A stretch of DNA of 64,000 nt from Atrina japonica (Eukaryota; Mollusca; Bivalvia; Pterioida; Pinnidae). This document shows positions 29,551 to 63,756 of this stretch, in pieces. The stretch's first letter is position 1; every line of letters begins with the position of its first letter. The notes under the pieces were generated by a model. It ran no database searches. It saw nothing but the letters and a program-made list of their open reading frames with translations, and had not been told where the DNA came from. The stretch spans positions 1 to 64,000 of the forward strand of contig BROG01000932.1 of assembly GCA_030159075.1 (NCBI GenBank), read 5' to 3'. The translations under genes were made by a program, and so were the position numbers.

Positions 29551-29731
29551 AATAGCTCTTATTTGTTATGTGTATCAGGTACAAGTAGTAAAAGTAGACA
29601 AAATCGAAATTATATTTTGGTAAGCACTTCAGTTGTAAATAACGTTTAGCGTACAAACGACAAACAACCGCAATTTGGTCATCATATTTATTTGTTTTTT
29701 GACATGCTATGCTCTGTATGTAACCAAAATA

Positions 29732-29764
<33 letters not shown>

Positions 29765-30340
29765 CATTATTATTATCATTATTATATAAATCAATAATAT
29801 AATCATACATAGACATATATCAGTTATATAATTATAAAAGTACAAATTAGGAATATGTACCCAATTTAACTTTCCTAACAGTGTTATCATTAACTTGGTT
29901 GACAATACATTATTGTTGATACAGTAAACTGCCCTCGATCTGTACATAAGTAAATTACAATGATAAAATGTTTGAAATATGTAGAAATAGTAAAACATAT
30001 TGATAAACGGGTTTCTGCATTTTGAAGCATTCATTATAAGAACACAAAAAGAGGCCCATCTGATCGGCATATTATAAGTGGAACATAGCATAAAGACCAC
30101 CTCATATTTAAGACGATAAATATTTATTTTTCCATTTCTCTTAATATATATGAAATAAATCATGAATGCACGAATCATGATGAATAAATGGGGAGAAAAT
30201 CGAAGAAACCATACAAAATAATGAATGAAAATGACAATGTGTAAATAGATCTAAAAAAACACGTCAAATATTTTTTTTCGTTTTCTGCTAAATTAACGAA
30301 GTTTAATCATACATCTATGTAGACCACTAAGATGCAATTA
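29551..30340. other. AT-rich non-coding DNA with ATT trinucleotide repeat
   Basis: It contains an (ATT)n tract near 29732-29785. The long Ile/Tyr frame on the minus strand here is produced by that tract and by AT-rich sequence, not by a gene. Confidence 0.5.
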
Positions 30341-31030
30341 GTTTTTTAATTCATGGAAAGTTCTGGAGAAGAAGATTTTCAAAGTGTCGTACCCCCAAGG
30401 CCTCTTTTGCTCCAATCTGGATCCACCCCAGAAAGAAGAAAGAGTCGTACACCCCCAGGCCTCTTTTGCTCCAGTCTTGATTTACACTGGGGCCGATCTG
30501 CCCAAACTGTACAAAATTGGTTGAGGATCTTGAGTACTTGATTCCTGTACAGTGCCATCAAAATCCTTTCAGCGGTTTTGGGGAAAAAAGTCTAAAATGT
30601 GAAAAGTTACCCCCTTCATTTTTTGCAGTATTAAAAAATTCATAACAAAATAACAAAAAAATCAGCAAATTTGTTATTTGTTCATGTAAGCATTAATTTA
30701 CCTAATTACAGCTAAAACGCATAAAATGAATGATGCATCAGAATGAATGAATTGGGAGAAAATCAAAGAAATCATATAAAAATTAGAAATGATTTTCAAA
30801 AAGGGGTACCCTCCGAGGCATATTTTGCTCCACCTTGGATCCACCCTGGGTCGATCTGGCGAAACTGAACAAAGTTTATAGAGAACCTTCAGTGCTTACT
30901 ATATTGAAAGTTCCATCAAAACCCTATCAGGGGAAGAAATTGGAAATGTGAAAAGTAACGGACAGAAAAACAGACGTACAGACAGAACGAACAAAGCAAA
31001 CTTGAACCTTTGGTTCAAATGAGCTAAAAA
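30341..31030. repeat. degenerate repeat blocks around a Gln/Pro-like CT-rich core
   Basis: A segment with GCCTCTTTTGCTCCA and GGATCCACC occurs near 30400 and 30450, and again diverged near 30825. It is followed by a GACAGAAAAACAGACGTACAG-like tail and TTTGGTTCAAATGAGCTAAA. This is a recurrent tail type in this window (see 35070-35140). Confidence 0.5.
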
Positions 31031-31261
31031 GCTTGTGCTGTTAACAACTAGTAACGTCTCTTGTGAGTTGCCTTACGGTCTACAACTTGTATTTTGTCTT
31101 ATGGACTGTAATTTTGAATTTTGTTTTACAACACCCTTAACAATATTTCAGTTATGAGGTGATATCCAGTTTCATTGCTCCTGTAGAGAACCCTGTTACA
31201 ATGTACCCGGGAAGAGACCACTGTCCTTCCGGAAGTAAACAGAGAGAAATATATAGAGATT

Positions 31262-31960
31262 CAATTCTATATGGTTTAAAGTGTGGGGCTGTGAATGGCC
31301 TAAAGGTGATACGTAAAATGTGTATTTTTGGGGCAGGGCCGGTCCCCACATACACCTATGTATGTGTTTTTTCCATAACAATAAATTATATATGGTTAAA
31401 GGGTAGGGATATGAACTATTATAAGCAAAAACATAAATTTTAGGGGATGGGACAGGACCCCTATATGCACCACTAAATGTGTCTCCTCATAACAGTCAAT
31501 AATATATATGTTTTAAGGGTGGGGTTGTAAACGATTTTTCAGTTATAAGTAAATATTTTGGGGATGGGGCAGGACCGTCAAATACACAACTGAATGTGTT
31601 TTCCCATGACAATCAATTATATATATGGTTTAAAGGTGGGACTGTGAACAGTTTTTAAGTTATAAGTAAACATATATATTTCAGAGGGGGGCAGGACCCC
31701 CAAGAACTCCCCATACATCACTTAATATTTGTACTATAATTATCAATAATATATATGGTTTATGGGTTGGTCTGTGAACGTGTTTTAAGTTATAAGTAAA
31801 AATATCAATTTCAGGGGGTAGGGCAGGACCTCCCTAAAGAACTATATTATACACCAAAAAATGTGTCTACCAATGGTCATAACAAACAAGAGTATATATG
31901 GTTTAGACATGTGAATGTGAATTACTTAAAATAATAAATTTTTTAGGGTTACGGCATATA
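31262..31960. repeat. degenerate tandem repeat, about 120-bp period
   Basis: About five or six imperfect units share ATATATGGTTTAAAGGGT, GTGAAC...TTATAAGTAAA, a GGGG(T/C)AGGGCAGGACC block and ACT(A/G)AATGTGT. No coding frame. Confidence 0.65.
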
Positions 31961-32700
31961 CCCCCAAATACTCCAATGCACATCAATAAGCACTGATGTT
32001 CTACCCTAATGTAATCTCCATCCAAAATTATCAGCAACTTAACACTATCATTAACCAAGACCCTGATGTTAACTTAACATTGATCTGACAAAAGCATTGT
32101 GTTTTGTAAAAAAATAGTAAGTCCAAAAACATAAAAATTCTGAAAACGTCAAAGACAATGTTCCCAATTAAAATTCACAACATCATTACTAAACACCCAA
32201 GAAGCACAAGGACCGAATATCACAAAAGTTGGCACAAATATCAACTGAACACCAAGCCTGTAACCAAAACTGAACATTTCAAAATAAAAAAAAAAATAAA
32301 AAAAACCAAAACGTGAAACATAAAAAAAGATATTCGCAATAAAATTTCACAACATCCATGCTAGACCCCCAGGAACGTTCAGGCTAAATATCAACAACCT
32401 AGCTGCTTACCAAAACTTGGAATATTGGAGCTAATGACAAAGTTTGACGCCGTCGCCGTCAGAAAAGCAGCCCTATATCTCGCTTTGGCGACTTCGTCCC
32501 GACGACACAAGAATTGGTTGTACAAATTAAACACATGAATTCCAAGCATTGCTGAAATATGTTTGTGTAGACAAGTATCCTTTCACCCATCTTATGAAAT
32601 AACGGCTTGCTGTGTTTGTACATATGTGCCAATTTAAGTTGGTGTACCTATTATGTGTATATGCAAAAAATATAAAACCACCATAAAGTTGGAATTTTGC
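31961..32700. other. non-coding, nothing recognised
   Basis: AT-rich sequence with short A runs (near 32284-32310). There is no gene, RNA or clear element before the last exon of the VWA gene. Confidence 0.4.
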
Positions 32701-32737
32701 CACTTATGTACAATTATGACAAATTATATTATTTCCT

Positions 32738-54423
<21,686 letters not shown>

Positions 54424-54559
54424 CTGAAATTAATGAAATATATGATGCTAAATAAATTGTATGCACATTTAATTAGTTATATTTTACATTTGATCTGTGT
54501 AACATGAGCATAGAAATCCAAATGCAAAAATCGGAAATTTCGTTCACAAATAAACTGAA

Positions 54560-55125
54560 AAAAATTTGATGTTGTTTACAGACAACCTGTATAATCTGAC
54601 ATTTCGTTCACAAAAAACCTGCAAAAATGTGAGATGTTTTAAAAACCATTTGCAAAATTTAATTTACAAACAAGCTGCAAAACTTCCACCTGTTGTTTAC
54701 AAATGTTCTGTAAATTCTGAAATGTTCATCACAAAAAAGCTGAAAAAATCTGGTATGTTGTTTTGTAGACGAATCTGCAAAAATCTTGATGTTGTTTACA
54801 AACAAGCTGCAAAATTTTGAGATGTTGTTAACAGACAATTTGCATAAATCTTAAATTTTGTTCATAATTTATAAAATGGTAGATGTTGTTTACTGGCAAT
54901 GTTTTCTAATTTTGAGATGTTATTTACAGAAATGCTGTCAAAATGTAAGATGTTGCTTACGGATAAATGTTTAATATCAGAGATATTGAATACAGAAAAC
55001 CTCAAAAATTTGATATGTTGTAATCAGACAGTTTGTTAATTCTGTTTGCTATATTTAGAGGTAGACCGTCGAAATTTGACCTGTTGGTTAATTACAATTT
55101 TTTGCAGAAAAACTGTATAATCTGT
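54560..55125. repeat. degenerate repeats of a GATGTTGTTTACA-AACAAGCTGCAAAA type
   Basis: A decayed tandem series of about 35-60-bp units with TGTTGTTTACA and CTGCAAAA blocks. No gene. Confidence 0.55.
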
Positions 55126-55730
55126 ATAAACTGGTAAAACCTTAAAACCTGAGTTAATGTTTGCAGGAAATCTCTAAATACCTTGACATTTTTTGTTTAA
55201 AAAATCCTGTTTGTAGGAGAATTGGTGCACCCCTTTAGTTCCCATTTTTCAGCTAATCAGATTCAAATACCGTGTTGCTATATCATTTTACCTACTTTTT
55301 TGATCATTTTAGTCATTCATACAAGAACCATGTCGTATTTTCGCCTGTAGAACAAGTTTTCAGAACTTATCGTAGATGTTTAATGTTACCAAACTATATG
55401 AATTAAATTATGTTCAGTGTATGTATAACATTACAAACATGTTTACCTCAATATACAGCAGTTGTGATTTGTTTATCTCGCATACTGCTGAATAACATTT
55501 TTTTCAAGATGATGGTTACGTTTTGTGAGAACTAAGCAAAGCTGTCCCAGTTCACCCTGTTTGGTGTCTTTGCCGGTTTTACTCATAGTAAATACTTAAC
55601 AACCAATCCAAAACAGGAACAAACTCTGTAGTTTAAATGATGTTTGCTTTGACCGTTACGACAAGTCTACTTGTTGCCTTTATATTATTAAATTGTTTTT
55701 ATAACATTTACATGATTTGTTGTTTATAAA

Positions 55731-58102
55731 TATAAAAACCTCAGATACCAAAGTGTAAATCAATAGAATGTCCAGGACATAGATACAAATCCGATAAAAA
55801 AAATGGACAAACACGGACCTCTGGAAACCAAGAGGTGGGATCAGGTGCCATGGAGGAGTAAGCATAACCTGTCGACCGGTCACACCCGCCGTGAGTCCAC
55901 AGTCAAGTCCAGTGAAACACATGAGGAGTGTATCCTCGTCACAATTGGTACAGACGTCTCAACAACCGCCAACGAAAAGACAACTCAACATTTCACTTAG
56001 TGAAACAGAGTAGTCGCAAACGAGACTATTATACCGACCGTAAAACTTGCGGAACGTTGACATTAAACGCGGTTTTCGATATCCCTGTGTCAATAATTTG
56101 TCAGTGAGTAGTTTACCTCTGTATATGAAATCTTCATATGTTGTGCACGCCCTTGCATATCGGATCATTTGTGAAATATAAACTCCATATGCAGGTGACT
56201 GAGGTATATTACTACTTAAATGTGGAAAAATTTACGATGGGAAAGCCGAAATCGTCGCGTTTATCGTATAGCTTCGTTGTTAATTTCCCGTCTGTGTATA
56301 TATTAAGTAAAATGTCTAAGTATGAAGCGTGTGTGCTTGATTCTGTTGTATCTTTAATTTCTAGTTCGCTGGGATATATCGCATTGACATATGTATGAAA
56401 ATTGTCATTATTAATTGACAAAACGTCGTCGATATTTCTAAATGTCAAATTAAAAGACACCGCTAACTTTTTCTTCTTTTGATTCAGCAGTTTCTGAATG
56501 AAGTCTGCTTCGTATGAATAAAGGAACAGGTCGGCCAATAAAGGAGCACAATTGGTTTCAATGGGAATGCCGACAGTTTGTTGAAAGACCACGTCTCCGA
56601 ACATTAAAAATATATTGTCTATTAGAAATTCCAGCATGTTTTTTATATCAACTTCAGTATATTTATGTGTAGAATCAGAGTGGTGTTTGACAAAATAAGT
56701 ATCCTGATAGCCAATCACTAGATATTTAAATTTTCGGGTACCACCTTTAGTGAAAAAACAGTTGTCTATGATGCTGAAAAGTCTTTCTTTTAATTTTTCA
56801 TGTGGAATAGTAGTGTAAAGAGTAGAGAAGTCATAAGTTTTGATGCTGTGAATTCGAGAAAAATTGTGTGCCTTCAAAGTTTCTAAAAGCTGTTTAGAAT
56901 TTTTAAGTATCCACATCTGATTTACACCGCTCCTGGAATAAGCAACTGTACAGTATTGTTGAAGTTTCTCCTTAACGGCTGTCAATATCTTGGTAAGGAG
57001 TAAAGATAAAGGTTTGGTAGAACATTTGCAGAATCCTGCTATGTATCTTTGCTTATATGGGGTTTTATGAAGTTTAGGTATCTAATATAAATATGGCAGC
57101 TCGAAATCGGTATCCGTTGTAGGTATATCAAATGAGCGTAATACGGATACGTGATTTTGAAGGATCTCGTCCTTTGAAAGTGAGCTACGTGTATATGTAG
57201 GATTACCAGAATTCATATTAAACCCAAGTTCTTCTAATAAACAATTATAGTAATGTGCCTTACAAATAAAAACTATATTATTTGAGGCTTTGTCTGCTGG
57301 TACCAGTGCATATTGGTCATGCAACCTATCCAGTTCAGTAACTACTTCTGGATCATTAAATACAGAGGGATAACGTGTTTTCATAGTCCCTTTAAGTTTT
57401 CGAATACGAGATTTTATCAACCATCGTATGGCTTTCAGCCATTCAGACAAAGTGTCTGGTTCTACGTCTTCATGTTTGGCCCCATCGTCTGGCATAATCT
57501 TCGACAGAATCCATAACTAAACTGAAATTCTGACGCCAATTAAAGGAACGGGCTTCCCGGTATTTAGGGCCCCTTAAAATAAGATTTTTGAGGCTTTCAT
57601 GTTCAACAATAGAAACGTCGCCGGTAATGACATGCCCGATAGTATTGTATTTGAAAGGAGATGAAGCACATGAACATGTGACAGTGTTGTGTAGAAAATG
57701 GTTGATGTCTAGGCACTGCAAAACCTTTTTGTAATTGAATAGCTTGGATGCGATGATAGGTGTATAACTATATGAAATGCAAGGCGTGCTCTTCAGTTTA
57801 AAATATGGTGGAATACAGGACTGAACTGTTTTGTGATTTAGAACATTGCCTATGTTTAAAGCGTCTATGCCTTTATTTGTAAATTTAAGTTTAAGGAAAA
57901 GACGTTTCTGTTCAGCACAGTCACTGTTTGTAACACGTGCAGGCTTAAACAGTCTGTGATAAGCTATGTCCATTATAATGGAGTTCAGTATGTATTCTGG
58001 GGTTGAAGAATCCGTGTAGGGGCTCACTCTTGCTTCTTCAAAAAGTTTATTGAGATATATCAATATCATTGCCGATAACCTGTAAACGATAGATAGCTGC
58101 AA
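55731..58102 (-). pseudogene. degenerate reverse transcriptase retroelement (Penelope-like suspected)
   Basis: Read on the minus strand in pieces. 58102-57470 ends in a DSVEDYARRWG block, and a frameshift follows near 57470-57495. 57495-57082 carries ALVPADKASNNIVFICKAHY and stops at a TAG (57082-57084) just before IPKLHK. 56985-56212 carries the RT core: YDFSTLYTTIPH (motif A), QQTVGIPIETNCAPLLADLF (motif B region) and RNIDDVLS (motif C, here NIDD where YIDD is usual). The RT tail continues to 55959 in another frame. The YDFSTLYTTIPH and IPKLHK motifs point to Penelope-like or related RTs. No GIY-YIG domain was seen. Confidence 0.7.
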
Positions 58103-58500
58103 GTCTGCTGAAATTTTAAAAAGACATCAACTTGGATAGCAAAAAGACATTCCCCAACAGCACTAGCAGATATTGTGGCTATTCTGCCATCACTTGCATT
58201 AAAGGAACTACGTCAAGAACCTTTGTCTTTGCAGTCAACTTTGAACATTTAGATATCCAACAGACAACACTAACAGCCAAAATTAAAACGACTTTAAAAA
58301 AATTGAATGTTGAATGTTACCCATTAGGGCATAAAAACTAAGGGTTTTTTCCATGAACTTGCCCTAATTACATGTTCTGCTTCAACCTAAAGTGTCCCAA
58401 CTCCCCTAATCCACTGGCCTAATTCTGCCTTGACTGACCCATATCATCCCACATCTGTGAGTAAACTAAACCAACACCAAACTAATAGATGCATAACAAC
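58103..58500. other. non-coding, probable remains of the retroelement's 5' side
   Basis: No intact frame; no homology to other parts of the window was seen. Confidence 0.35.
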
Positions 58501-58507
58501 CGTAACA

Positions 58508-60655
58508 AGAGGCCCAAAGGACCTTAACAGTCACCTGAGAAAAATTCCGTGGTAAGTTCGATTAACATTAGTCCACCAAGTCTTGATAAGAAGTCGAGAA
58601 TATCTAAACTTTGACAAAAAACTGATATTTTGTATTTATTTAGAGCTCTTAGGCCTTGACATTCAACCCCATGACCTTCATCTTTTGTCCAGATTATCCT
58701 TAACACTTTCTCATATATCTTGAGATATATGTATACAAAATGTCAATCAGTTTAGTTATTAAGGAATTTGTAAAACATTGTAACTCATGTAATTGAAGCG
58801 CCCCTAGTGGCCCCTTTAAGGACAAATTTTGTTTTATTTTAGATATTTGTAGATACTGACTGTAAAGTCATGCATACACAATTTGAAATTCATCTGATTA
58901 TTGGTTCATGAGAAGAAAATGTTCTTTTTACCCTTTGGGGTTCCTATCGGTCCTAGCCCCTTTCATTCGAAAAATTTGTGCTGCTTCACATGGGGATGCT
59001 ACATAACAAGTTTGGTTAAAATTGGTATACTCTTTCTTGAGAAGAAGTCAAATCTCAAATTTGACCAAAAGACTTTCTGTTTACTGAGCCTGTGACCTTG
59101 ACCTATAACTCCATGAATTTGAAATTTTGTCACGATGATCTTTAGCTTATTACAGTCAATTTTCTGTTTTATTTGAATAAACATGTACCCTATGTTATTG
59201 GAGCGCTCCCTAGTGGCTCGTTTATGGACAGATTTCCCTTTCATTCACAAACCGTGTATATATTAATAGTACAATCATGCATACAAAATTTTGAAAGTCA
59301 TCTAACCATTGGTTTATGAGATATTTTTTGTAAAAATATAAGTTTTGGACCTTTTTCAGGATCCCTATGGATCCTAGCCCCTTTTAATTCGCAAACTAAT
59401 TGCGACTTTACAAGTGGGTGCTACATACACAGTTTGGTTAAAATTAGTCAATTGCTCTTGAGAAAAAGTCGAGAAAGTCTAAACTTTGAAAAAAAAAAAT
59501 TTTTTGATTACTTAGCATGTAACCTTGACCTTTGACCCCATGAACTTAAATTCTTTTCAAGATGATCCTTAGATGATTTAAGCCATTTGTATAAAACTAT
59601 ACCCTATGTTATTGGAGCGGCCCCTAGTGTATCGGTGATGGACAAATTTCGTTTTTATTCACAAACTACCAAGTTTTGTTTCTGTTTGGGGCCCCTATGC
59701 ATCCTAGCCCCTTGTTATTCATACACTTTATCTGGCTTCACATGGGGATGTTAAATATTAAGTTTGGTTAAAATTTGTATACTGGTTTTTGAGAATAAGC
59801 CGAGAATGTCTAAAATTTGTCAAAACTGATATTTTCCGTTTACCTAGGTGCCTGTGACCTTGACATATTAGCCATGACCTTAGAATTGTGTCACGATGAT
59901 CCTTAGATAATTCTCAACATCTTTCTGATATATATTTGTATATAAAAACGTCAGATTTGAGTTATTATTATTTGAATAAACCGTACCCTATGTAGTTGAA
60001 GCGACTCCTAGTGGCTCATTTATCGACAGATTTCGTTTTCATTCACAAACTTTGTACATATTGACTGTACAATAACTCATACAAAATTTGAAAATTATCT
60101 GATCATTAGTTCATGAGAAGAATTTTTTTCAAGATGTACCAAGTCTTGGTCCTTGTTGGACAATTGGGGTCCCTATTGTTCCTAGTCCCTTTTTATTCGA
60201 AAACTTTATGCTGCTTCACATGGGAATACTACCAAGTTTGGTAAAATTTGGTCCACTGGTTCTTGAGAAGAATTTGAGAATTTCTAAACTTTGACAAATA
60301 AAAGAATATTAAGTATTGTTGTCTATGGTGAAATTTGACCCGTGAGCGTTGCCAAATTTGTAATCAAACCAAAATATTTGACCTTGAAAATATTGAAGCC
60401 TTGACATTTCCAGTTTGCTAGAAGATTTTTCTAAAAGTACCAAAAATTACACTTCCGCATTTTTGGGTCCCTTTGTCCCACAGCCCCTCAATTTTCACAA
60501 TCTGGATTCCCATTCCCCAAAGATGCTTGCTACCAACTTTGGAAAAGTAGATGGAAATGTGAATTTTACACACGACGCACTATGCACGACGGACGACGGA
60601 CAAAAAAAAAAAACGATTGCAAAAGGTCATTATGGTCATATGATCAGGTGACCTA
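58508..60655. repeat. composite element of four to five diverged units
   Basis: Units of roughly 350-430 bp repeat this order: GGAGCG(C/G)CCCCTAGTGGC, TTTCATTCACAAACTTTGTA, AATTTGAAA.T.ATCTGATCATT, CC(C/T)TAGCCCCTTT.ATTCGAAAA, GCTTCACATGGGGATGCTAC, AAGTTTGGTTAAAATTGGT. It begins near GGACCTTAACAGTCACCTGA and ends near GATCAGGTGACCTAA, which are partly inverted to each other (GGTCACCTGA-like). Its 3' end has a GACGGACGACGGACAAAAA tail. No coding frame. Confidence 0.65.
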
Positions 60656-60848
60656 ATAAAAATAGAATTGAATCTGATAAAACAGATCATTTTCCCCACA
60701 AACCATATTAAAGATTTTTTTAATTATCATTTAAATAAATTTCGTTATGGTATATGGCCAGCATTTTGACATCAATCCCTACAACTCCACCTGGCTATGG
60801 AGTACGAGGATTTCATGAGGATGTCTGAACGACCAAATACCGAAAAAC

Positions 60849-60928
60849 AAGAGAGAGAGAAAGAGAGATAGAGAGACAGAGAGAGAGAGAAAGAGATACA
60901 GACAGACAAAGAGACAGAGAGAGAGACC
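60849..60928. repeat. (GA)-rich tract
   Basis: Imperfect GAGAGA/AAAGAGA/CAGACAGA repeats. Confidence 0.85.
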
Positions 60929-61261
60929 CCTTAAAACAATAACATCAAAGACACATTATAGAGCTACACAAAAGCACAGGGAATACTAATCCACTGGTAA
61001 AGAACAATATTCAAATGTATTGAAAATACTACATTGTCCTCAGCGAACAAAAGAGGAGCTCTTTCTCCTCTATACAATTAAGTATACACACATGCATACG
61101 CACACAAATGCATACATATATAATAATTATAAATAATTAACTAGTTTTCCTGTATTATTTTTTTTTAAAAAAAATATATCTTCTTGGGAGATCTATTTTG
61201 AATTATTCCTAATTTTATCAAATTTTTAATTGCAAGTTTAGCTTGAATTACAGATAGTGTT

Positions 61262-61263
<2 letters not shown>

Positions 61264-61356
<93 letters not shown>
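61264..61356. repeat. (TA)n microsatellite
   Basis: About 90 bp of TA. Confidence 0.95.
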
Positions 61357-61359
<3 letters not shown>

Positions 61360-61640
61360 AAAATTATAAGATTTAGTATCTCACTCAGAATATTGTGTTT
61401 AAAGATCTTTGAAACAACTTGTAATCAATGCATGGAATTGCCATACTAATGTCTCAGTTCTCCTTGCTCTCCCCTACACACGAATTGAAAAGATATTGTG
61501 TTTACATATACGTTGAAATTTTGAAAAAGACGTTATTAACAAGTAGAGGCTGCTGTGAAACAAAAAACCGGAAAAAGTCGGAAAGATACTGATCAGGAAA
61601 TAGAAGCTTTCAGTATCAATATCCTTTTCACTTTAACATG

Positions 61641-61742
<102 letters not shown>

Positions 61743-62068
61743 TAAACATCAGACATGCACACAGACACACACACTGTGAACCCTCTTTACAACGACCATG
61801 TTTGTTCCCATGTAGGAATGATGTTATATATCGATTTTGTCACTGTAACGAATTTGATGTGGTGGGCATTTTATAGTCATCTCCCTTGAGTATCATTTAC
61901 GCATATATTTTTGCCTGTAATTAAATAAGCTTAAAACAACATATATATGTCTCTATAAAGATTTATAAATAAAGTATATGCAAGTTAATCCTGTAAACAT
62001 CGATGCACAAATATTTTTTCATTAAATCGGTCATAAATCGGTGATGTTGTAAAATGCATGAATCGTGT

Positions 62069-62073
<5 letters not shown>

Positions 62074-62152
<79 letters not shown>
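62074..62152. repeat. (TA)n microsatellite
   Basis: About 78 bp of TA immediately before the second MITE copy, which appears to have inserted into it. Confidence 0.95.
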
Positions 62153-62156
<4 letters not shown>

Positions 62157-62294
62157 CATAGGCGTCGGAAGCAAATTGAAAGTGGGGGGGGGGCTAAACC
62201 AACTTAAAACACACACACACGCCAGAAACGTCTTGGGGGCTAACACCTATGCCTATCTTTGCAAAAAAGTGCCCCCCCGGCTCCGACGCCTATG
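62157..62294. mobile_element. MITE-like element, copy 2
   Basis: Ends CATAGGCGTCGGAAGC and GCTCCGACGCCTATG (inverted). The interior is shorter than in copy 1 at 21121 but has the same G-rich, CACA and CGCCAGAAACGTCT blocks. TA repeats flank both sides, so target duplication cannot be judged. Confidence 0.7.
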
Positions 62295-62305
62295 TATATA
62301 TATAT

Positions 62306-62717
62306 TGTAACGACAGGGGTAAAACCCATGTTAAATTTACAGTAAATTTGTAAATTGTGTTAGTGTTGTCACGTCCCTCGACAGCTGTGCCAATAGTTTT
62401 GTCTATTTTCGAGAGCCATGTCGAGCCAGTGGGCACTATTTTCGAGATACGCAGCCAGCACATACTTCCATCACAACCTCCCACTTACCTCCCATCATAC
62501 CACTCTCCACTCAACCATACCACCCTCTACACTACCTCCCCCTCCACACGCGGCCGGCCGGCGACGCGATGGTGGATATGTTCCCGATCGATTTTCGGGC
62601 TTAACGTGTCGACTCGTTTTAAAACAGAAATGATGGTTGTTCAGAACTATACTTTTGAATGTTAGTTGTATATAGAAAAAGTATTTTCTTATCGATTAAA
62701 TCAACCACCTAGTGACA
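62306..62717 (+). repeat. possible solo LTR or LTR end with primer-binding-like site
   Basis: A TG...CA bounded segment starting TGTAACGACAGGGG and ending CTAGTGACA is followed directly by GCGGCGACC...TGGCGGCGA sequence that could be a primer-binding/leader region. It is GC-rich inside (CGCGGCCGGCCGGCGACGCG). There is no second LTR or gag-pol in the window, so the call is tentative. Confidence 0.3.
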
Positions 62718-62903
62718 TAGCGGCGACCTGGCTCTCGACTGGCGGCGAATCTCGAACCCGACCACGCCTAGCACCGACACTTAAATGTTTAAAATTTTTC
62801 TTTTTGATCAAGTCTCCTGATTAATTCTCTTAATTTCGTTCCTTCACAAGCGTCTCAAAATTCGTATCGGGATGCAATCCATTTTGCATATTCTACACAG
62901 AAT

Positions 62904-63092
62904 TCATCTTGTCGTATTCTTTTTCATATAATAATGATGATAGCGGCAATATAAAGATTTCGGTTTTGCTTCGTTGGGACAGGGATATTTTCTCCTCATT
63001 CTAAGCATGTGACACATTATTTTATCCTGGAATAAGTATATTAATACTTCTTTTGGACCATCTTTGAAAAAATATTTTCTATTCGATATCAC
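62904..63092 (-). CDS. small Cys/His-rich ORF resembling the Polinton zinc protein
   Basis: A frame of 62 codons, with its first ATG at about 63017 (37 codons to the stop) and a GTG at 63090-63092. It carries C-HMLRMRRKYPCPNEAKPKS-LYCRYHH. Against 1934-2224 of the intact Polinton the C...CP-x(4)-P-x-S-x(2)-C-x(2)-HH-x(3)-MK pattern is shared, while codon use here is AT-rich. It may be a gene or gene remnant of a second, different virus-like element, or a spliced exon. Confidence 0.4.
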   Translation of the reverse strand: MISNRKYFFKDGPKEVLIYLFQDKIMCHMLRMRRKYPCPNEAKPKSLYCRYHHYYMKKNTTR

Positions 63093-63119
63093 ATTGTTTT
63101 ATAAACAACATCAATTTAC

Positions 63120-63647
63120 TTAAATAATGATAATTTCATCGGTAGAAGAATCTTCACCCTCAACAACCAATTTCCCGTTGTTAGGGAGAAAAAGATCTCG
63201 AAAAGCCGATTCCCCGTTGCAAGGGAGAAAAGAGTCTTGAAAATCCAATTCCCATCCATCGTCAGATGGAAAAGGGTCTCGAAAATCTAATTCCCACCCG
63301 TCGTCAGGGAGAAAAGGATCTCGAAAATCCAATTCCCTGTCGTCAGGGAGAAAAGGATCTCGAAAATCCAATTCCCTGTCGTCAGGGAGAAAAGGGTCTT
63401 GAAAATCCGATTCTCTGTCGTCATCGACGTAATGTTCACCCTCAGAATTGTTAGAAGAATGCGATTCCTCGTCATCATCATCAACTGATTCATCATCGCT
63501 AGAAAAATCCTGATCACCAACCTCTTCTACTAAATATGTATACCATTCTCGTCTTTTATAGGTTTTTAAATCGTTTTGAAGATGTGGAAACAACAATCTA
63601 ATGTTTTTAACAAATGAAGTGGGTATCTCCCCATTTTTATACTCCAT
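63120..63647 (-). CDS. acidic repeat protein, unknown
   Basis: A 175-codon intact frame from an ATG. A short helical N-terminus (NIRLLFPHLQNDLKTYKRRE) is followed by a Ser/Asp/Glu-rich stretch and five to six imperfect DD-(GW/R)-ELDFRDPFLP units (bases about 63180-63410, 39-48-bp DNA repeats), ending in an acidic and Ile-rich tail. No domain recognised. It stands between two other small minus-strand frames with short gaps, like genes of a compact virus-like element. Confidence 0.5.
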   Translation of the reverse strand: MEYKNGEIPTSFVKNIRLLFPHLQNDLKTYKRREWYTYLVEEVGDQDFSSDDESVDDDDEESHSSNNSEGEHYVDDDRESDFQDPFLPDDRELDFRDPFLPDDRELDFRDPFLPDDGWELDFRDPFPSDDGWELDFQDSFLPCNGESAFRDLFLPNNGKLVVEGEDSSTDEIIII

Positions 63648-63756
63648 CCCCTTGGATATAAATACTTCAAATACCCATCGAAATAGTAAAAAACAGAAAA
63701 TTTCTAAAAGAATTGGTTTGATTAGGACTATTAATTCCTTGATATACGGACTCTTA

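Noticed and set aside
29504..30178. 224-codon minus-strand frame
   Set aside because: Composed of AT-rich sequence, an ATT trinucleotide tract and the end of the 35-bp minisatellite; no start context, domain or splice signals.
58124..58341. 69-codon plus-strand frame as a gene
   Set aside because: Short, no splice or leader support, and next to a decayed retroelement.
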